Source of the DNA: Clostridiales bacterium
Lineage (GTDB): Bacteria; Bacillota; Clostridia; Christensenellales; CAG-138
DNA length: 64,000 nt
Assembly: GCA_004554165.1 (NCBI GenBank)
Contig: SFNQ01000003.1
Location: forward strand, 1 to 64,000
Reading direction: 5' to 3'
The position numbers and the translations under genes were made by a program. The notes under the pieces are model-generated. The model made no database searches and was not told the DNA's origin. It worked only from the letters and a program-made list of their open reading frames with translations. The first letter of the stretch is position 1. Every line of letters begins with the position of its first letter. Below, in pieces: positions 9,132 to 16,659 of this stretch.

Positions 9132-9305
9132 TTACTTTTCGAGGCTCTTCATGCGTGCTGCTTGGTATTCGGCTTCCCACTGAGCGTTGCGCTTATCGCG
9201 CTTGTGTTCCTGAATGGTGTCGATGATGGACCTGACCAGCAAGAACAGGGTCATAACAATGGACAGGGAGAGAAGCAGGATGCAGAGGATCGTCGTTGTG
9301 TTCAT
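9132..9305 (-). CDS. small single-pass membrane protein
   Basis: A 57-residue protein, MNTTTILCILLLSLSIVMTL and onward. Residues about 5-26 form one hydrophobic helix, followed by a charged tail rich in Lys, Arg, Glu and Gln (DTIQEHKRDKRNAQ). TTAAGGAGGTG sits six bases before the ATG, the strongest ribosome site in the neighbourhood, so the gene is very likely expressed. It lies between the DUF2815 and polymerase genes. I do not recognise a function. Confidence 0.72.
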   Translation of the reverse strand: MNTTTILCILLLSLSIVMTLFLLVRSIIDTIQEHKRDKRNAQWEAEYQAARMKSLEK

Positions 9306-9316
9306 AGGGCACCTCC

Positions 9317-9883
9317 TTAAGACAAGAAGTCTTCATCGGAATCCGTAGCAAAGTCAGACGCCGCGCTGGCCTTGCCGCCGAGGGGTTCTCCGTCACGGAT
9401 CTTCTGCAGGTTGTTGAGTCCGCAGGCGATACCCTTGTTTCCGTTGCTGTTGAAAGCGTAGAAGTTGATGCTCGCTCTGCCGTACACGCCGGAGTAGACC
9501 TCGGAACGGGTCAGAATCGGGTTGCAGTCCGCGTCCACGATCCCGGGAGCCGTAGCGCTATTCGCATTGATGAAGTAGCAGCCGGCGTATGCTGGATCGT
9601 CCGGGCGCTCGGTGTCGCCGTCTCGAAGCGGCGTCTTGATAGCGGTCAGGGGCGGGACGGTGCGACCGTTGCCTCTGAGCTTGGCCTGTCCTTCTTCGTA
9701 GGCAGCCTGAATCGCGCGGTTGACCTTCTGCACGGTCACGGTGTCGGACTTCGGGATGATGAGGCTGACACTGAACTTCGGGGTGCCGCCGTTGATGGAC
9801 TTTGCTTCCCAGAGGTTCGCATACGACCAGCGGGTATCTTTGCCGGTGATGACTTTCAAGGGGTTTACAGGTTTATTTGACAT
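9317..9883 (-). CDS. DUF2815 single-stranded DNA-binding-like protein
   Basis: 188 residues starting MSNKPVNPLKVITGKDTRWS, with GGTPKFSVSLIIPKSD, an FNSNGNKGIACGLNN segment near residue 160 and an acidic C terminus (DFATDSDEDFLS). DUF2815 proteins have an OB fold and are regarded as phage ssDNA-binding proteins; an acidic tail is also typical of SSB-like proteins, where it recruits partners. The start at 9883 is set by GGAGGACAACTGAT just upstream. It follows the DUF2800 nuclease gene by one base. The ssDNA role is family knowledge, not shown here. Confidence 0.85.
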   Translation of the reverse strand: MSNKPVNPLKVITGKDTRWSYANLWEAKSINGGTPKFSVSLIIPKSDTVTVQKVNRAIQAAYEEGQAKLRGNGRTVPPLTAIKTPLRDGDTERPDDPAYAGCYFINANSATAPGIVDADCNPILTRSEVYSGVYGRASINFYAFNSNGNKGIACGLNNLQKIRDGEPLGGKASAASDFATDSDEDFLS

Positions 9884-9884
9884 A

Positions 9885-11009
9885 TCAGTTGTCCTCCATA
9901 AATTCATTAATGATGTTTGTCATGGCCGGTCTTTTATCGCTGTCCGGCACCAGCGTGGGTTTCCCTTGCGGCTTCGTAACAAGCCCGCCAAGGATGTCGT
10001 TGAATTGTTTCTTTCCGAGCATGGTGGTCATAGCGGTAACGCCGAGGACCTTGTGCTCATAGGGGTCGTACCCAGCAGCTCTTACGGCTGCGACGACCGC
10101 ACGTTCGTCGGTGTATTTGCGGTTGGATCTGCCCTCAACCAGCTTGTAGCCGGACCAGTGTTTCCCGCTGATCGCCGCCTGCAGTGCATAGTCCCGGATG
10201 TCGGACGCCCATGCGATGAGTTCATCGATCCGACCGAGAATCTCTTCGACCTCTTCGTCGGTCAGAAGCGGCGGCTGCTTGAACTCATACTTGGCGAGCT
10301 CCATGTTCGCTTTGGCCCGTTCCCGGCAGTCGGCTTTCGCCTTGCAGAACTGGCACCATTCGCCGCAGTGGTATTCGCCTTCACCGCTCCAAGCGAGCTC
10401 TGCTGTCGGGGCCAGAACCGTATCCGCCCATTCGTAGAGGTCTGCCTTTGGGAGGGTATAGGTGCTGACGTTCCCGCGCCGGGGCTGGAAGATCGTCATG
10501 CTGACGGTGTCGATATCGTAGAGGCAGTCGAACAGTTCCAACGCGCCGAGCGCGTAGAGCATCATCTGCGGGTTGTCCTCGGCCTCGACCAGGATGCCTC
10601 TGCCGTACTTGAAGTCGACAATGTGCAGGGTGCCGTCTGCGATGATGACGCAGTCGCCTGTTCCGAAGCCCTCTGCCACGTATCGGGAGTAGTCAAGCCG
10701 CTGCTCGATCAGGACCACCGGGTCCGGGCAGGTCTTCTTGGCTTCCTCGACCAGCTCCATTACAAACGCCGCGTACCCTGTTGCGGATTCTTCCATCTCG
10801 GCGTCATACCAGGAGAGGTCCTCGGTCGGGTCCTTGGCTTCCATGCCGAGCGCTGATCGGAGCTTGTACTCGCAGAGCGCATGGGCATCGGTGCCTTCAG
10901 CAGCGAAGTTGCTGCCCTTGTCGTCGTAGCCTTCACAGAGTCTTGCCGAAGGAGGGCAGTGGAGCCAGCGGTGAGAGGAAGACGCAGAGAGAAGTGCGTG
11001 GTTAGGCAT
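9885..11009 (-). CDS. DUF2800, Cas4/AddB-like PD-(D/E)xK nuclease
   Basis: 374 residues. The nuclease core is visible as GTGDCVIIADGTLHIVDFKYGR cut into its parts: a GD, then VDFKYG (D-x-K motif), followed by NPQMMLYALGALE. A C-terminal Cys cluster CGEWCQFCKAKADC, with an early Cys pair in HCPPSARLC, matches the 4Fe-4S site of Cas4/AddB-type exonucleases. Phage DUF2800 proteins pair with DUF2815 and are probably recombination exonucleases. The start at 11009 overlaps the end of the upstream gene by eight bases. Longer readings to 11150 give unlike sequence and no ribosome site. Confidence 0.87.
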   Translation of the reverse strand: MPNHALLSASSSHRWLHCPPSARLCEGYDDKGSNFAAEGTDAHALCEYKLRSALGMEAKDPTEDLSWYDAEMEESATGYAAFVMELVEEAKKTCPDPVVLIEQRLDYSRYVAEGFGTGDCVIIADGTLHIVDFKYGRGILVEAEDNPQMMLYALGALELFDCLYDIDTVSMTIFQPRRGNVSTYTLPKADLYEWADTVLAPTAELAWSGEGEYHCGEWCQFCKAKADCRERAKANMELAKYEFKQPPLLTDEEVEEILGRIDELIAWASDIRDYALQAAISGKHWSGYKLVEGRSNRKYTDERAVVAAVRAAGYDPYEHKVLGVTAMTTMLGKKQFNDILGGLVTKPQGKPTLVPDSDKRPAMTNIINEFMEDN

Positions 11010-11313
11010 TGCCGAGCACCTCCGCGTCTGCGACCAGAGCCATGTAGTTTGCCGGGTCGATCTCCGACAGCCTGCCGGCTCCGTACTTCTGAAGAAGGTC
11101 ACGAATCTGAGCAGTAAAACCGTCGCGGGATTTGTCTGCCAGAATTGCACGGACCTCTTCGAGGGACATCGCCTTTTCCGTTGCAGGCGCGATCTCTGGG
11201 GTTTTGCTGCTATAGCTGAACATGTCGGTCAGATCGTCTGCGATGCTGTTAATAGAAGAAGCAACATCCCGCAATGCGTTGATGATCTCCGCTACTTCGG
11301 CCATTTTGCTCAT
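11002..11313 (-). CDS. conserved phage replication-module accessory protein
   Basis: 103 residues beginning MSKMAEVAEIINALRDVASS, with a helical N terminus, then EKAMSLEEVRAILADKSRDG and a C-terminal DPANYMALVADAEVLGNA. It precedes the DUF2800 nuclease and overlaps it by eight bases. The C-terminal part (LEEVRxxLAxKSR...LLxKYGAxxLSEI) resembles the rLD/ligase-independent helical segment seen in many phage hypothetical proteins in this position. GGAAGGAGGTAGACAAA precedes the ATG. Function is unknown; co-conservation with DUF2800/DUF2815 suggests a recombination accessory. Confidence 0.72.
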   Translation of the reverse strand: MSKMAEVAEIINALRDVASSINSIADDLTDMFSYSSKTPEIAPATEKAMSLEEVRAILADKSRDGFTAQIRDLLQKYGAGRLSEIDPANYMALVADAEVLGNA

Positions 11314-11455
11314 TTTGTCTACCTCCTTCCTCGGATTGTCTTTTTGCTGCAAGGACTCTGAGCTTCCTTGCCAGTCGTGCGGACACATAGCTGATATCCA
11401 TCAGGACATCGATCACTTCTGCGTCCGGGGGACCATGTCGTTGGGCGTCGTGCAT
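11249..11455 (-). CDS. possible small protein overlapping the accessory gene
   Basis: A 68-residue reading frame (MHDAQRHGPPDAEVIDVLMD...) has GGAGGTGA five bases before its ATG and a helical first half, ISYVSARLARKLRVLAAK. Its last 65 bases overlap the ribosome site and start of the next gene in another frame. The good ribosome site and helix-forming first half argue for a real short protein; the long overlap and the odd tail (GCCFFY) argue against it. The region 11456-11569 upstream holds nothing else I can support. Confidence 0.45.
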   Translation of the reverse strand: MHDAQRHGPPDAEVIDVLMDISYVSARLARKLRVLAAKRQSEEGGRQNEQNGRSSGDHQRIAGCCFFY

Positions 11456-11569
11456 CCCGTTCACCTCCATTCCGGAGCCTTCTCTGTTGCGCTCCTTACA
11501 CTTCCCAATGGAGATGGGGTTGGCGTTTTGACGAAGGTCCGGAATGGAAATCTGAAAAAAGTTGTCGTC

Positions 11570-12076
11570 TTAGAAAAAGTCGGGATACTCGTCCGCAAGC
11601 AGGGCCTTTACCTTCTTCAGCCGGGACAGGAATGTGGTCCGCTTGATGCCGAGCGCATCCGCTATCGCGGAATCGGAGAGCCCCTGCTGCCGGAGTTTGC
11701 CGATCTCGATGGCTTCGGGCATGAGCTCGTTCAGCCGTGCAAAGAGCCAGTCAAGCTCGACCTTGTCGCAGACAACGCTTTCGATGGACGGCGATGGATC
11801 ACTGAGCTGGTCAATAGGGGAATAGGTATCACCGTCATTGCTTTCGATGGTGTAATCGAGGGAGTCCATGGATGCGCAATGGAACTCGCAGGTCAGGCAG
11901 TCGCCGTCGCAGAGCCAGAACCTGCTTTTCGGGCAGGCGCACTCGCCACGGCTTTGCTGTCTTTTGCGGAAGGTATCGTAGTGACGGACATGTTCTCGGT
12001 AGACTTCTTCGGGGACTGCCATCCACTCGCGGGTAGACTTGATGTAGATACGGTACTGATTGTCAGAAGATTTCAT
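11570..12076 (-). CDS. sigma-like HTH protein with a Cys cluster
   Basis: 168 residues. The C terminus (about 130-160, LRQQGLSDSAIADALGIKRT) is a helix-turn-helix like sigma region 4. The middle has six cysteines in ECACPKSRFWLCDGDCLTC and EFHC, a likely metal site. The N terminus (MKSSDNQYRIYIKSTREWMA) matches a family found in phages and conjugative elements that is annotated as sigma-factor-like. It may steer transcription of the downstream replication genes. A nested hairpin (12,110-12,212) ends 34 bases before the start. DNA-binding role is inferred. Confidence 0.68.
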   Translation of the reverse strand: MKSSDNQYRIYIKSTREWMAVPEEVYREHVRHYDTFRKRQQSRGECACPKSRFWLCDGDCLTCEFHCASMDSLDYTIESNDGDTYSPIDQLSDPSPSIESVVCDKVELDWLFARLNELMPEAIEIGKLRQQGLSDSAIADALGIKRTTFLSRLKKVKALLADEYPDFF

Positions 12077-12109
12077 TTGTTGCCTCCTGTGAATTTCGTG
12101 GTTTCGAAA

Positions 12110-12212
12110 TCCGCAGGGGCAGCCGTCCGTAGAAACTAAAAATGACGGCCAATGGCACAGTCATCCCGTGAGGGATTCAACTATGTCCATGGCCGTCAAG
12201 CAGCTCTGCGGA
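12110..12212 (-). promoter_or_regulatory. three nested stems upstream of the sigma-like gene
   Basis: Three inverted repeats sit inside one another: TCCGCAG 12110-12116 with CTGCGGA 12206-12212; TGACGGCC 12143-12150 with GGCCGTCA 12191-12198; ATCCC 12163-12167 with GGGAT 12172-12176. The middle stem can be extended by ATGG/CCAT past one bulge. The structure lies in the probable 5' untranslated region, 34 bases ahead of the start at 12076. There is no T tract, so it does not look like a simple terminator. Confidence 0.6.
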
Positions 12213-12228
12213 CTTCTAATTAGGTGGA

Positions 12229-12438
12229 TCAGGCAGCTGTTTTATAGCTGCGCACTTTAAACGCCGAGGTGGTGACCCGTGTCACTTCGGTCCTTGTGTT
12301 ATCTCTTTCGACTGTGAAAGTTTCACCGACCGACAGATACGCTGTCGTGCGATGCCCTTTGTACAGGGAAGAGACATACCCGGTTGCGGCATTGCCGCGA
12401 CAAGCCAATCGTCCGAGACAATCCCGGATTTCTTCCAT
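12229..12438 (-). CDS. small protein, unknown function
   Basis: 69 residues beginning MEEIRDCLGRLACRGNAATG and ending in VTRVTTSAFKVRSYKTAA. The second half is strand-rich (TAYLSVGETFTVERDNTRTEV), so a small beta domain is likely. I chose the ATG at 12438 because AAGGAGG lies seven bases ahead; the ATG at 12444 overlaps that spacing. I do not recognise the family. It lies between the two nested-hairpin regions in the early leftward operon. Confidence 0.62.
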   Translation of the reverse strand: MEEIRDCLGRLACRGNAATGYVSSLYKGHRTTAYLSVGETFTVERDNTRTEVTRVTTSAFKVRSYKTAA

Positions 12439-12468
12439 AGGCATTCCTCCTTCCTTAGAAAAACTAAA

Positions 12469-12517
12469 GGCCGGTACAAACATTTACGGTTTCATCCGTA
12501 AAATGCTCGCACCGGCC
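12469..12517 (-). promoter_or_regulatory. two nested stems upstream of the 69-residue gene
   Basis: GGCCGGT 12469-12475 pairs with ACCGGCC 12511-12517, and inside it TTTACGG 12483-12489 pairs with CCGTAAA 12496-12502. The structure ends 31 bases before the start at 12438. The flank AGAAAAACTAAA matches AGAAACTAAA at the same side of the 12,143 stem, so the two structures share an architecture and a flanking word. Confidence 0.6.
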
Positions 12518-12552
12518 AAACTCGCATTCGGTTTCGCTCGTTCGGAGTTTAT

Positions 12553-12798
12553 TTAGTTGTTATTGCCGGCGGCGGCTCCCTCGCTGTGGGGTGCCTGCTC
12601 CTTGCCGTATTGATTATCTGCTTCTGACACTACCATCGATAGGAGTCTGTCAAGGGGTAGGTCTTCGTATTCTTGGCCCTTTGGCTTCTTGATCCTGATG
12701 CCGTAGTGTCCGTCTCCGCTCTTATATGCTTCTCCGATTGGAATCTTGTGAAGCGGGGTTTTGAGGAGCTTGCGCTTAGGTACAGTTGCTTCTTCCAT
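12553..12798 (-). CDS. small basic protein, unknown function
   Basis: 81 residues, MEEATVPKRKLLKTPLHKIP and onward, with a basic N-terminal half (KRKLLK, RIKKPKG) and an acidic middle (EYEDLPLDRLLSMVVSEAD). It begins with the same ATG-GAA-GAA words as the next gene, preceded by GAGGGACCTGCCT. I see no catalytic motif. Probably a small phage DNA-associated or anti-host protein, but this is a guess from charge and position only. The start at 12816 is possible but lacks a ribosome site. Confidence 0.58.
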   Translation of the reverse strand: MEEATVPKRKLLKTPLHKIPIGEAYKSGDGHYGIRIKKPKGQEYEDLPLDRLLSMVVSEADNQYGKEQAPHSEGAAAGNNN

Positions 12799-12812
12799 AG
12801 GCAGGTCCCTCC

Positions 12813-13763
12813 TCATTTGAGATAGTCGGTCAGTATATCCCTGACATCATCAGAAACATCCGTGTCCATGACCTGTGCTATAACAGCATGCATGAGCGTT
12901 TCCGAGTACTCGTAAACTGTTTGAGTGCAATCCGATGTGGAACTAAAGGCGTACTCCCATTCAAGTTTTCTCTTGCCATTGTTACTTGTAGTAGTCACCA
13001 TGATGAAATCGTACCCAACCGCCCGATCAGCCTCTGGGTCACCATATTCAAACATAAGGAGCTGCTTCTCGTCAGTTACCCAGCATCCGTAAACATCGCT
13101 CCGGAGTTTATATCTCTTACTCATGACGAGCCGGTCCGGTTTATAGTCAACAGTACCAATTTCATTCGGGATGAAGACCTTCATCGACGCATAGTGACTA
13201 TCGAGGCTGGTAGACGCTCCGCCAAGGTCGTCCCATAGTTGTTCCCGATGTTCTGTTTGATAGCACAGTTTAGCGAGAAACAGCGCGACGATATCTGTAT
13301 TCCGGTTTGGGATGCGGAGATCCAAATCCAAAAGAGAATGCATATCTACTTCAAACAGCTTCGATATCTTCCAAACTGCGTCGATGCTCAGCTTCTTTGA
13401 CGACGACTCTTTAGCAGTCCGGGAAATATAGCCAGCACTAAGACCGAGCAGCTTTTCGAGTTCACCAATTCGGAGACCGTTCTTTTTTGAAAGGTACGCA
13501 ATGTTGTTAATGAGATTGCGGTTGTCAAATTCGCCAACATCTTCGTCCATGTAGAACCGGATGTACGTTTGCTGTAGTTCTAACCCCTCTTCAAGGTTAG
13601 CGTTGTGATACTCTGGGGATGAAGTGGCAATTGCGTCCTGAATCAGATCCCTGATCCTTATAGCCTTCATCAGACCAGCGAAATCTTCTGGAAGTACTAA
13701 CTCGTATTCTGTTCCGTCAATCAGGACGGTCTCTACATCATCTTGAACTATCTTCTTAGGCAT
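12813..13763 (-). CDS. HTH protein at the head of the early operon
   Basis: 316 residues. A helix-turn-helix lies near residues 95-150 (LRIGELEKLLGLSAGYISRT ... AVWKISKLFEVDMHSLLDLD), an XRE-like repeat with serine-lysine insert. It is followed by about 170 residues that resemble no family I can name, strand-rich with aromatic residues (YKPDRLVMSKRYKLRSDVYG). It is the first gene after the perfect leftward promoter (13,792-13,820), and the ATG at 13763 has AAAGGAGATGC upstream. It may be an antirepressor-type or host-takeover regulator. The gene is AT-richer than the replication genes below it. Confidence 0.7.
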   Translation of the reverse strand: MPKKIVQDDVETVLIDGTEYELVLPEDFAGLMKAIRIRDLIQDAIATSSPEYHNANLEEGLELQQTYIRFYMDEDVGEFDNRNLINNIAYLSKKNGLRIGELEKLLGLSAGYISRTAKESSSKKLSIDAVWKISKLFEVDMHSLLDLDLRIPNRNTDIVALFLAKLCYQTEHREQLWDDLGGASTSLDSHYASMKVFIPNEIGTVDYKPDRLVMSKRYKLRSDVYGCWVTDEKQLLMFEYGDPEADRAVGYDFIMVTTTSNNGKRKLEWEYAFSSTSDCTQTVYEYSETLMHAVIAQVMDTDVSDDVRDILTDYLK

Positions 13764-13781
13764 AAAAGCATCTCCTTTCGT

Positions 13782-13847
13782 TGGTACGATGATTATACAT
13801 ATTTGTACCAATAATGTCAATGGTTCAAATATATAATTCGTTGAACC
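13782..13847 (-). promoter_or_regulatory. perfect leftward sigma-A promoter flanked by operator-like palindromes
   Basis: On the minus strand TTGACA (13820-13815) and TATAAT (13797-13792) are separated by exactly 17 bases, a perfect consensus. The -10 box is enclosed by TGGTAC 13782-13787 / GTACCA 13805-13810, and GGTTCAA 13822-13828 / TTGAACC 13841-13847 lies just upstream of the -35 box. Both palindromes are well placed for a repressor. The upstream one contains the GAAC word seen in the array at 15,112-15,258. The promoter drives the HTH gene at 13763 and probably the whole leftward operon. Confidence 0.85.
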
Positions 13848-15088
13848 TATTGATACATTAGACCGGGCATCTTGACCGTATCCCTGCCGTCACAGGGTAT
13901 TTTCAAATCACCGAGCAATGAAGCACAGGTGATTGCCCTTTTTCCGAAGCGTGCGCGGATCTCTTCTACGGCATCCTCCATACGTTCCCGTTTCTCCCTG
14001 CGCTCCGTATCATCGAAGATGGAAAGCTGCTCTGGGGCGTCCTTCGGGACAAGGTCGATCGCGCGGATGCATACCGCTCTCACGTTCTTGGCCCAGCGAT
14101 ACTTATCATGGAACAGCCGGAATCCGGCAAGTGCTATCTCTCCCGGAAGCTGTGTTTTGTACGGCAGCTTGCATTGAAACTGTGAACCGAAGAGGTCGTT
14201 GCCCCGTACATATATCTGAACACCTCTGGTGGAGAGTCCATGTATTCGCAGCCGGTGACCGACATCCTGTGAAAGTTCGAGAATCACTCGGAAGACCTCA
14301 TCCTCATTCTCAAGATCAGCAGTGCAGGTGATGCCGTGCCCCACAGACTTGATCGAGGAAACGAAATCCTTCTGCATGACACGCGACGTGTCATTCCCGC
14401 TTGCGAACATCCATAGCGAGAGTCCGTTCACGCCTAGTAGCTGTTTGAGGAATGCAGGATCAGTATTAGCAACATCGCCGATCGTGTTGATCCCATATAT
14501 AGCGAGTTTCCTTGTAGTTGCCGGACCGCAGTAAATCATTTCTGAACAGTGCAGCGGCCATACCTTTTCTCTGAAACCATCCCTGGTGATCTCCGTAATC
14601 GCGTCCGGCTTTTTCATGTCTGAACCCAACTTGGCAAATATCTTATTAAAAGAAACGCCGATGCTGACGGTAAGGCCAAGCTCTTCTCGGATGCTCTTCC
14701 GGATCTGCTCGGCAATCTCCATAGGGGAGCCCTGCACACGACTTCCTGTAACGTCGAGCCAGCACTCATCCATGCCGAACGGCTCTACCTGGTCTGTATA
14801 GCGCTCATAGATGGCCCGGGTCAATTTGCTGTACTTCAGATACTGATCGTACTGTGGCGGTACCATGATCAGGTCCTTGCATAGTTGCCAAGCCTCCCAA
14901 TTGACCATTCCGGTCTTTACACCAGCTTTCTTGGCAAGATCGGATTTAGCGAGAACAATGCCATGGCGGTTCTCTGTTGAACCGCACACGGCAACAGCTT
15001 TTCCTTTCAAAAATGGGTCGAGCATCATTTCGACAGATGCATAGAAAGAATTCAAATCACTATGTAGAATCGCACGTTCTTCGTTCAT
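13847..15088 (-). CDS. Y-family (DinB/UmuC-like) DNA polymerase
   Basis: 413 residues. Translesion polymerases copy across damaged bases. The catalytic Asp motif is LHSDLNSFYASVE near the N terminus, and the second acidic site is FGMDECWLDVTG near residue 100; LTVSIGVSFNKIFAKLGSDMKKP is present in two adjacent parts, the palm strand typical of Y-family enzymes. A C-terminal QLSIFDDT segment resembles a sliding-clamp binding peptide (QLxxF). The start at 15088 (MNEERAIL) is preceded by GGAGAGTGAAT. The gene diverges from an XRE/ImmA pair across a GAACTT array, which implies control by DNA damage. Confidence 0.9.
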   Translation of the reverse strand: MNEERAILHSDLNSFYASVEMMLDPFLKGKAVAVCGSTENRHGIVLAKSDLAKKAGVKTGMVNWEAWQLCKDLIMVPPQYDQYLKYSKLTRAIYERYTDQVEPFGMDECWLDVTGSRVQGSPMEIAEQIRKSIREELGLTVSIGVSFNKIFAKLGSDMKKPDAITEITRDGFREKVWPLHCSEMIYCGPATTRKLAIYGINTIGDVANTDPAFLKQLLGVNGLSLWMFASGNDTSRVMQKDFVSSIKSVGHGITCTADLENEDEVFRVILELSQDVGHRLRIHGLSTRGVQIYVRGNDLFGSQFQCKLPYKTQLPGEIALAGFRLFHDKYRWAKNVRAVCIRAIDLVPKDAPEQLSIFDDTERREKRERMEDAVEEIRARFGKRAITCASLLGDLKIPCDGRDTVKMPGLMYQ

Positions 15089-15111
15089 ATTCACTCTCCT
15101 TGACAATCATA

Positions 15112-15258
15112 GAACTTATCGGAACTTTTGCGAACTTCCCTATTGACAATGTTCTAAATAATGCGTATAATGAGCCCAACAAGTTCCAATGAGTTCGACC
15201 ATTATGTTAGCACTTAGTAGAACTTATGTCAATAGAACTTTTGAACTTCTTGGAACTT
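15112..15258. promoter_or_regulatory. GAACTT half-site array between the Y-polymerase and the XRE gene
   Basis: GAACTT occurs in direct orientation at 15112, 15122 and 15132 (exactly one helical turn apart), then at 15220, 15235, 15243 and 15253. Inverted forms are AAGTTC at 15181 and AGTTC at 15192. The two direct clusters flank the plus-strand promoter (15,143-15,171). The array is centred on the divergent intergenic region and is the natural target for the XRE repressor encoded at 15288. Confidence 0.75.
15143..15171 (+). promoter_or_regulatory. perfect sigma-A promoter for the XRE/ImmA genes
   Basis: TTGACA 15143-15148, a 17-base spacer and TATAAT 15166-15171. It points at the XRE repressor gene, whose start at 15288 leaves a leader of about 110 bases containing four GAACTT half-sites. 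Confidence 0.8.
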
Positions 15259-15287
15259 ATATACTTAGGCATAAGGAGTGTGTCAAA

Positions 15288-15722
15288 ATGAAGCCGTTTT
15301 CCGAAAAAGTCAAAGAGGCCCGGAACGAACTCGGACTGTCTCAGACGCAGCTAGGAGAAGCAGCAGGTGTATCGCTGCGGACGATTCTCGCATATGAAAA
15401 AGGAGAGAAGTACCCGCGGCCTGCAACCATGCTGAAGCTGGCGAAGGCGCTCAAGGTTTCAGTTAAATTTCTTTCTGATGATGAGTGCATGAATCCCTTA
15501 GAGGACATTGAAAAGGACGGCTATATCGAAGAGGCACGTGAGCGTTACGGCGCAAAAGGTGCCCGTGATGTGGAGCAGCTGCTTTCAGATAACGCCGCTC
15601 TATTTGCCGGTGGTGAACTATCTCAGGATCAAAAAGATGCTTTCTTCGAGGCAGTTATGAAAGCGTATATCACCTGCAAAGAGGAAGCACGGGTGAAGTT
15701 TGGACGTAAAAACGTGGAATAA
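15288..15722 (+). CDS. XRE-family repressor, ImmR-like
   Basis: 144 residues. The N-terminal HTH_XRE domain is clear (KEARNELGLSQTQLGEAAGV, SLRTILAYEKGEKYP), with the recognition helix about residues 28-40. The rest is helical with no enzymatic motif. I chose the ATG at 15288 because AAGGAGTGTGTCAAA precedes it; an upstream in-frame ATG at 15189 would put operator sequence inside the protein. Next to an ImmA-type protease gene, it is the likely repressor whose cleavage relieves silencing, as for ImmR/ImmA of ICEBs1. Its targets are probably the GAACTT array and the leftward operators. Confidence 0.85.
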   Translation: MKPFSEKVKEARNELGLSQTQLGEAAGVSLRTILAYEKGEKYPRPATMLKLAKALKVSVKFLSDDECMNPLEDIEKDGYIEEARERYGAKGARDVEQLLSDNAALFAGGELSQDQKDAFFEAVMKAYITCKEEARVKFGRKNVE

Positions 15723-15846
15723 GTACCGCTTTACGTACATTTTACTTAGATGGAAGATGGAGTCCGTTTTTTTGGACAGGTAATGTTGTAGGATGAAACT
15801 GCCGGAAAGGCAAGATTAGCTTTTTTGCAGAAGGGAGTGATAAACA

Positions 15847-16404
15847 TTGCTCTATGCTGAAATTGTGCATGCCGTGGAAAAGCTGAAAAAGCGATACCAC
15901 GAAAACGATCCGTTTGCTCTGTGCCAAGAAAAGGGAATAATTCTTCTTCCTGAGCCTTTCGGGCTTGCGACAGATTCTATAAAAGGATTTTTTCTACAGA
16001 AGAAGCGTATCAAGACCATTACCTATAATTCTGATCTTCCTTATGTTCTTCAGAGAATCATAGTCTCTCATGAATTAGGTCACTCCGAGCTCCATACGCG
16101 AGGTGGAGTCCATGCCTTCCACGATGTTGGTATGTTCGATGAATCCTCTCGTTTTGAAAAGGAAGCTAACCTGTTTGCGGCGGAGTACCTGCTGAACGAC
16201 GAAGAGGTGCTCGATACATTGAATGCTGACAACACATTCTTTGCGGCGGCATCTACATTGAAAGTTCCTATGGAACTGCTTGATTTTAAATTTCGTGTGA
16301 TGAAATGGAAGGGCTATAAATTGGTAGAACCTCCGATCACCGCACGAAGCAATTTCCTTCGTGATGTGGAGGTGCCTTATGGGGCAGACGATTCCGACTG
16401 CTAG
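15847..16404 (+). CDS. ImmA/IrrE-family metallopeptidase
   Basis: 185 residues with the zinc motif HELGHSELH (SHELGHSEL at about 77-85) and a downstream FEKEANLFAAEYLL segment containing the third metal ligand Glu. ImmA proteins cleave XRE repressors of mobile elements after DNA damage. The start is a TTG at 15847 with GAAGGGAGTG upstream; no ATG exists before residue 50, so TTG is required. The gap to the XRE stop is about 125 bases. The C-terminal part is degenerate and may be a protein-interaction segment. Role is by analogy with ICEBs1 ImmA. Confidence 0.87.
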   Translation: MLYAEIVHAVEKLKKRYHENDPFALCQEKGIILLPEPFGLATDSIKGFFLQKKRIKTITYNSDLPYVLQRIIVSHELGHSELHTRGGVHAFHDVGMFDESSRFEKEANLFAAEYLLNDEEVLDTLNADNTFFAAASTLKVPMELLDFKFRVMKWKGYKLVEPPITARSNFLRDVEVPYGADDSDC

Positions 16405-16580
16405 AGTAGCTTTGCATTTTGTCCCAATTGCGCAAGGGAATTAGTTTCAACTGCGGCCTGCTGTTCAACAAGCAGGCTGCAAATCTATGTAAATATGACA
16501 ACCAGCTAATTGCCTCCGTAATGATTGTATAAACAATCAAGTAAAATTGATAATATATCTTGCATTCGCGCGATTTAATC

Positions 16581-16609
16581 TTGAAACGGTGAGCTTATTT
16601 TGATAAAAT
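16581..16609 (+). promoter_or_regulatory. promoter of the HTH/methyltransferase operon
   Basis: TTGAAA 16581-16586 and TAAAAT 16604-16609 are 17 bases apart, in an AT-rich block. The first start codon downstream is at 16660. Between the ImmA stop (16404) and this promoter there is an imperfect stem, GCCTGCT/AGCAGGC with an eight-base loop, without a T tract. Confidence 0.65.
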
Positions 16610-16659
16610 TAATAATCATATTAGCATGAATTAGTGTGATAGAAGGCGGAGGTTGTTAT

